Source: Hyphomonas sp.
Lineage (GTDB): Bacteria > Pseudomonadota > Alphaproteobacteria > Caulobacterales > Hyphomonadaceae
Direction: 5' to 3'
Assembly: GCF_013823385.1 (NCBI RefSeq)
Contig: NZ_PNMA01000029.1
Span: forward strand, 1-51,781
DNA: 51,781 bases
The notes below the pieces were generated by a model. That model was not told the DNA's origin, did not search any database, and worked only from the letters and a program-made list of their open reading frames with translations. The position numbers and the translations under genes were made by a program. Below are positions 47,987 to 51,781 of the stretch, one piece after another (position 1 is the first letter of the stretch; every line of letters starts with the position of its first letter).

Positions 47987-50191
47987 ATGCTCCGCATTTC
48001 CGCTGTTTTTGTGGCGATTTCTTTCCTGCTCACGGGCACTTCGGCCGCCTCCCGGCCCGAAAGCCCCAGCCTGAAGCCGCGCCCCGATTCTCCCGCCTCC
48101 CGGCCCGTCCAAGCGCCTGCCCAGGCCGAGGAAACGACGCCCGCCCCGGTGCTGCGCGCGCTGACCCCCGGCGTTACGCTGCCCGGCGCCGCCCCCGCCA
48201 GCCCCGGCGCCGCGCCGCTGGCCACCCCCACAGGCACCCCCGCCGCGCTGCCCGCCGCCATGCCCAGCCTGCTGCCGGCCCAGCCAATCAGCCCGGCCAG
48301 CGTTGCCCAGCTGCAGGCCGCCTTCACCGCCATCAATCGCGGCGCCTGGAGCGAGGTTACCCGCCTCCAGTATGACGCCGCCGACCCCACCGTGCGCGAT
48401 CTCATCCTCTGGAAGCGCGCCGCCGATGGCGTGCCGGGCATGACGTTCGACGAGGTGAACTTCGCCCTAACCACCCTCCCCACCTGGCCGCAGACCGACA
48501 AGATGCGCCGCCGCGCCGAGGAGATCATCGACGAGAGCAACCTCTCGGCCGAAGCCAAGGTCAAATGGCTCACCGAGTCCGGGCCCATCACCGGCGCCGG
48601 CAAGGTCGCCCTGGCCAACGCCCTGCGCCAGACCGGGCAGAGCGCGAAGGCCGAAGAAGTGATCCGCGATGTCTGGCGCAGCAACACGCTGGACTCCTCG
48701 CTTCAGCGCACCGTGCTCGCCCGCTGGGGCCAGTCCCTTAGCCAGGACGACCACCGCGCCCGGGTCGACTTCCTCCTCTGGACCGGCCAGCGCTCCGACG
48801 CCGAGGCTCTGAAACCCCAGCTCACCGCAGACTACCGCCAGCTGACCGATGCCCGCCTCGCCCTGATGAAGCGCGCCAACAATGTGGATGCCGCCATCCG
48901 CGCGGTGCCGGCCAATCTGGAAAACCATCCGGGCCTCCTCTATGAGCGCGCCAACTGGCGCCGTGCCAAGAACATGGACGACGCTGTCGCTCCGCTGCTC
49001 ACCCAGATCAACGGCAAGGACGTGCCCGCCGCCGGGCGCGGCCGTCTCTGGCGCGAGCGCGCCATTGCCGTGCGCAATGATCTCAAAGCCCGCAACTATT
49101 CGCGCGCCTATAACCTCACCGCCCCCCATGGCATGTCCAGCGGCTCGGACTTTGCCGAAGCCGAATGGCTCGCCGGCTGGATCGCCCTGCGCCTCAACGG
49201 AGACGCGACCCGCGGGGTCAAGCATTTCGAGGCGATGTCCAACGGCGTTTCCTCCCCGGTCAGCCTCACGCGCGGCCAGTACTGGACCGGCCGCGCGCGC
49301 GACGCCCTTGGCCAGTCAGACCAGGCGCTCGCCGCCTATGGCGCCGCCGCCACCCACAAATACACCTATTACGGCCAGCTCTCGGCCGAGCGGATCGGCG
49401 ATCGCAAGATCCATTTCGGCCCGCCCATTGTTCCGTCGCCGGAAGAAATCGCCGCCTTCGAGGCAAACCCGATGGTCCGCGCCCTCCGCCTCATCGGCGC
49501 CACCGGCGAGATGGGCATCTACCGCACCTTCTCCCACCATCTCGATGACGTGCTCTCCACCCCGGCGGAGTTCGAACTGCTCGCCCAGCTGAACAACCAG
49601 ATGGGCCAGCCCGACACCGCCGTGCGCGCCGGCAAGGCCGGCCTCTTCAAGGGCGTGCTGGCGCCCGAAGCGGCCTATCCGGTGCTGATGCATCCCCTCT
49701 CCCGCCAGCCGCAGGTGGAGCGCGCCTTCATGCTCGCCATCACGCGCCAGGAGAGCGAGTTCAATCCCAACGCCCGCAGCCCCGTCGGCGCCCTCGGCCT
49801 GATGCAGTTCATGCCATCGACGGCGCGCGCCGAAGCCCGCCTGCGCGGCATGCCCTATGAGCAATCCTGGCTCACCTCAGACCCGGCCTACAATATGACC
49901 CTCGGCGGCCTGCACCTCGACACGCTGCTCAGCCAGTTCGGCGGCAGCTACATCATGACGGCGGCGGCCTACAATGCCGGCCCCTCCCGCCCCAGCCAGT
50001 GGGTGCGCGACTATGGCGACCCCCGCACCGGCCAGATCGACCCCGTCGACTGGGTGGAATTCGTCCCCTTCTCGGAGACCCGCAACTATATCCAGCGCGT
50101 CCTCGAAAACATCCAGGTCTACCGCCACCGCATCTCCGGCCAGGAAGCCGACATCCAGCTCACCGAAGACCTCAAACGCGGCCGCCGCTAA
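47987..50191 (+). CDS. Soluble lytic murein transglycosylase (Slt family)
   Basis: A 734-residue periplasmic lytic transglycosylase from ATG 47987 (signal MLRISAVFVAISFLLTGTSA). A TTG at 47945 with AGGAAG upstream would add 14 residues. A Pro/Ala-rich linker (about 20-105) precedes a long helical superhelix of Slt70 type. The catalytic SLT domain has AITRQESEFNPNARSPVGAL (catalytic Glu589), GLMQFMPSTA and ITAAAYNAGPSRPSQWV-like MTAAAYNAGPSR, followed by FVPFSETRNYIQRVLENIQVY, split here only by convention. It cleaves peptidoglycan to anhydromuropeptides. It is divergent from dapA. Confidence 0.94.
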   Translation: MLRISAVFVAISFLLTGTSAASRPESPSLKPRPDSPASRPVQAPAQAEETTPAPVLRALTPGVTLPGAAPASPGAAPLATPTGTPAALPAAMPSLLPAQPISPASVAQLQAAFTAINRGAWSEVTRLQYDAADPTVRDLILWKRAADGVPGMTFDEVNFALTTLPTWPQTDKMRRRAEEIIDESNLSAEAKVKWLTESGPITGAGKVALANALRQTGQSAKAEEVIRDVWRSNTLDSSLQRTVLARWGQSLSQDDHRARVDFLLWTGQRSDAEALKPQLTADYRQLTDARLALMKRANNVDAAIRAVPANLENHPGLLYERANWRRAKNMDDAVAPLLTQINGKDVPAAGRGRLWRERAIAVRNDLKARNYSRAYNLTAPHGMSSGSDFAEAEWLAGWIALRLNGDATRGVKHFEAMSNGVSSPVSLTRGQYWTGRARDALGQSDQALAAYGAAATHKYTYYGQLSAERIGDRKIHFGPPIVPSPEEIAAFEANPMVRALRLIGATGEMGIYRTFSHHLDDVLSTPAEFELLAQLNNQMGQPDTAVRAGKAGLFKGVLAPEAAYPVLMHPLSRQPQVERAFMLAITRQESEFNPNARSPVGALGLMQFMPSTARAEARLRGMPYEQSWLTSDPAYNMTLGGLHLDTLLSQFGGSYIMTAAAYNAGPSRPSQWVRDYGDPRTGQIDPVDWVEFVPFSETRNYIQRVLENIQVYRHRISGQEADIQLTEDLKRGRR

Positions 50192-50201
50192 CCTTCCTTC
50201 T

Positions 50202-50278
50202 AGCCCCCTCTCCCGTGGGGTTGCGAAGAAAAGAAATCGCACCGCGATTTCCTGAGCAACGGGCCGGGGGTGAGGGAG
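50202..50278. repeat. GC-rich intergenic repeat, copy 8 with inserted hairpin
   Basis: AGCCCCCTCTCCCGTGGGG opens the element and GGGCCGGGGGTGAGGGAG closes it. Between them a nested hairpin GAAATCGC-ACC-GCGATTTC (50233-50251) is enclosed by GTTGC (50220-50224) and GCAAC (50256-50260). The AT-richer middle differs from other copies. Confidence 0.75.
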
Positions 50279-50398
50279 AACAACCTCGCCCCAAACGCGC
50301 CCTCGGCGACCCGCCCCCGCGCCCCAAATGCCCCTCGGAGCTTGCGCCCCCGGCCCGGCGATGCTCAGAAACAGGCTGGGTAAGCCGGGAGCCAATCC

Positions 50399-51667
50399 AT
50401 GTCCTTTCTGAAATCGCTTTCCGCGCAGGTGCTCGCGGCCCTGCTGCTTGGCCTGGTCGGCGGCGCCCTTGTCGCCGGCGCCGGCGATGTGCCCGGATGG
50501 CTGCCCGAAACCGCTCAGGCCGTCGGCTCGGTCTGGCTCGGTTGCCTGCAGATGACCGTCATCCCGCTGGTCTTCTCCCTCCTCGTGGTCGGCGTCGCCG
50601 CCGTCTCTGATGCGATGACCGCAGGGCGCCTCGCCGTCCGGGCCATCCTCTGGTTTTCGCTGCTGCTGATCGGCGCCACCGTGCTCACCTTCATCGGCGT
50701 CGAAGCGGCCCTTGCGGCCTTCCCCGTGGATGAAGCGAGCGCCAGCGCCCTGATCGCCGGGGCCACCGGAGGTGAAGTCTCCGCCCCCCAGACAATCGAC
50801 TTTGCCGCCTGGCTCACCTCGCTCGTCCCGTCCAACCCGCTCGCGGCGGCGGCCAGCAATGCCATCCTGCCGCTGGTGATCTTCGCCCTCTTCTTTGCCT
50901 TCGCCGTCACCCGCCTTCCGGACGAACAGCGCGTCCTGCTGGTGAAGTTCTTTGACGCGGTGGCCGATGCGATGATCGTCATCGTCAAATGGGTGCTGCT
51001 TGCCGCGCCCCTCGGCGTCTTCGCCCTCGCCCTCACGCTCGGCCTGCGCGGCGGCCTCGGCGCCACCGGCGCCCTCTTCCATTATGTCGTTCTGGTCTCG
51101 GCCGGCTGTATCGCCGTGGTGCTGCTCTGCTATCCGCTCGCCGCCGTCTTCGGCGGCGTCAGCCCGCTGCGCTTTGCCCGCGCCGTCTCCGAGGCGCAGG
51201 TTGTGGCCTTCTCCACCCAGTCCTCCATCGGCACCCTGCCGGTGATGGTCGAAACAGCCCGCCGCAATCTCGGCGTACCCGAACATGTCGCCGGCCTCGT
51301 CCTGCCGCTGTCGGTCGCCGTCTTCCGCCTCACCAGCCCGGTGGCCAATCTCGCCGTTGTCCTCTTCATCTGCCATGTCTCCGGCATCACGCCGACGCCC
51401 GGCCAGATGATCGCGGCGGGCCTCGTCGCCTTCGCCGTCTCGATCTCCTCGGTCGGCCTGCCCGGCCAGGTCAGCTTCTTCGTCTCGGTCGCCCCCATCT
51501 GCTTCGCCATGGGCGCCCCGATCGAACTCCTCCCGCTTCTCCTGGCCGTGGAAGTCATCCCCGACATCTTCCGCACGGTCGGCAACGTCACCGCAGACCT
51601 CGCCGTCACCACCATCCTGAACAAGGGCGACAAAGGCATCCGCACCATCGCCCCGGAAACCGCCTGA
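50399..51667 (+). CDS. Dicarboxylate/amino acid:cation symporter (DAACS family)
   Basis: A 422-residue GltP/DctA-type secondary transporter with about eight membrane helices and two re-entrant hairpins. Family landmarks are MTVIPLVFSLLVVGV (helix 2-3), the HP1 serine segment FSTQSSIGTLPVMVE (usually SSSxATLP), SVAVFRLTSPVANLA (NMDGT-like region replaced by FRLTSP) and VIPDIFRTVGNVTADLAVTTIL near the C-terminus, with the conserved Asp-Arg-Asn residues. Changes in the NMDGT position suggest an altered substrate or coupling ion. GGGAG precedes ATG 50399. The GTTGGAG repeat begins 12 bases after its stop codon. Confidence 0.93.
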   Translation: MSFLKSLSAQVLAALLLGLVGGALVAGAGDVPGWLPETAQAVGSVWLGCLQMTVIPLVFSLLVVGVAAVSDAMTAGRLAVRAILWFSLLLIGATVLTFIGVEAALAAFPVDEASASALIAGATGGEVSAPQTIDFAAWLTSLVPSNPLAAAASNAILPLVIFALFFAFAVTRLPDEQRVLLVKFFDAVADAMIVIVKWVLLAAPLGVFALALTLGLRGGLGATGALFHYVVLVSAGCIAVVLLCYPLAAVFGGVSPLRFARAVSEAQVVAFSTQSSIGTLPVMVETARRNLGVPEHVAGLVLPLSVAVFRLTSPVANLAVVLFICHVSGITPTPGQMIAAGLVAFAVSISSVGLPGQVSFFVSVAPICFAMGAPIELLPLLLAVEVIPDIFRTVGNVTADLAVTTILNKGDKGIRTIAPETA

Positions 51668-51679
51668 TCCGCCCTTGGA

Positions 51680-51727
51680 GCGCCGTTGGAGTTTTTTGGA
51701 GTTTTCCGCCAAAACCTCCAACGGCGC
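51680..51727 (+). repeat. Stop-proximal GTTGGAG repeat, copy C
   Basis: GCGCCGTTGGAG (51680-51691) and CTCCAACGGCGC (51716-51727) are perfect 12-base inverted arms around TTTTTTGGAGTTTTCCGCCA and AAAC. The first 29 bases match copy A with a single C/T difference and are in the same orientation relative to the upstream gene. Confidence 0.85.
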
Positions 51728-51738
51728 AAAGCCGATAG

Positions 51739-51781
51739 CGCCCCCACCCTATCCCTCCCCACCTCCGTGGGGAGGGGACCT
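51739..51781. repeat. GC-rich intergenic repeat, copy 9 (cut by window end)
   Basis: CCCTCCCCAC-CTCC-GTGGGGAGGG (51753-51776) is a ten-pair hairpin within a C-rich flank, resembling copy 1. It continues beyond the window. Confidence 0.65.

Noticed and set aside
49877..51721. 614-residue minus-strand open frame rich in Asp/Gly/Glu
   Set aside because: It is antisense to the lytic transglycosylase and DAACS genes; its composition is that of a reverse-strand shadow.

Overview
The window is high-GC (roughly 65%), gene-dense DNA of an alphaproteobacterium. Protein style and gene order point to the Caulobacterales/Hyphomonadaceae side: a gyrA-coaD-cyclophilin-queA run, slt divergent from dapA-smpB, a GTTC-N7-GTTC type LexA box, family-5 uracil-DNA glycosylase, a TIGR02301-like protein and many acyl-CoA enzymes. 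The genus is an inference. I see no rRNA, tRNA, CRISPR array, prophage or insertion sequence; this is core chromosome with a few accessory insertions.

Layout. 0-3 kb: SDR oxidoreductase, a small unknown protein, a possible 29-residue basic ORF with its own terminator, rnhB (carrying an in-frame 10-bp tandem repeat) and a free-standing GIY-YIG protein. 3-8.4 kb (minus strand): gyrA, coaD, lipoprotein cyclophilin, queA. 8.5-11.6 kb: Tat-type Kelch protein, GST, a class D beta-lactamase directly behind ssb. 11.7-14.8 kb: a LexA-type box and uvrA. 14.8-19.1 kb: two related membrane proteins, trmFO, ttcA. 19.1-28.9 kb: two ACAD10/11-type acyl-CoA dehydrogenases around a MATE transporter, a TSUP permease, a LysR regulator, a Kef-type antiporter, an overlapping vapB-vapC-tadA operon, and a crotonase. 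28.9-33.7 kb: an atypical lower-GC membrane protein, rsmD, a secreted Cys protein, patatin, a RumA-type RNA methyltransferase and a Nudix hydrolase. 33.8-38.9 kb: SDR, two Ala/Glu-rich exported peptides, nitronate monooxygenase-like protein, corA, PQQ-type sugar dehydrogenase. 38.9-46.3 kb: D-2-hydroxyacid dehydrogenase, TIGR02301-like protein, gamma-glutamyltransferase, DUF559 nuclease-like protein, UDG, TetR, APH-type kinase, Zn alcohol dehydrogenase. 46.5-51.8 kb: smpB, dapA, soluble lytic transglycosylase, DctA-type symporter.

Themes. RNA modification is strongly represented (queA, trmFO, ttcA, tadA, rsmD, a RumA-type enzyme), as is DNA maintenance (gyrA, ssb, uvrA, rnhB, udg). Fatty-acyl metabolism is supported by two acyl-CoA dehydrogenases, a crotonase, an APH kinase and SDRs. 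Two intergenic repeat families stand out. One is a GC-rich family, mostly as inverted pairs, in at least nine places. The other is a GCGCCGTTGGAGTTTTTTGG-type element that lies within about 25 bases of a stop codon, on the coding strand, in all three copies seen.

The most interesting leads are the stop-codon-proximal repeat, the toxin-antitoxin pair translationally chained to tadA, the beta-lactamase behind ssb near an SOS box, the pair of Ala/Glu-only exported peptides, and the small basic ORF with a dedicated terminator. All functional statements come from reading the sequence; no database search was run.
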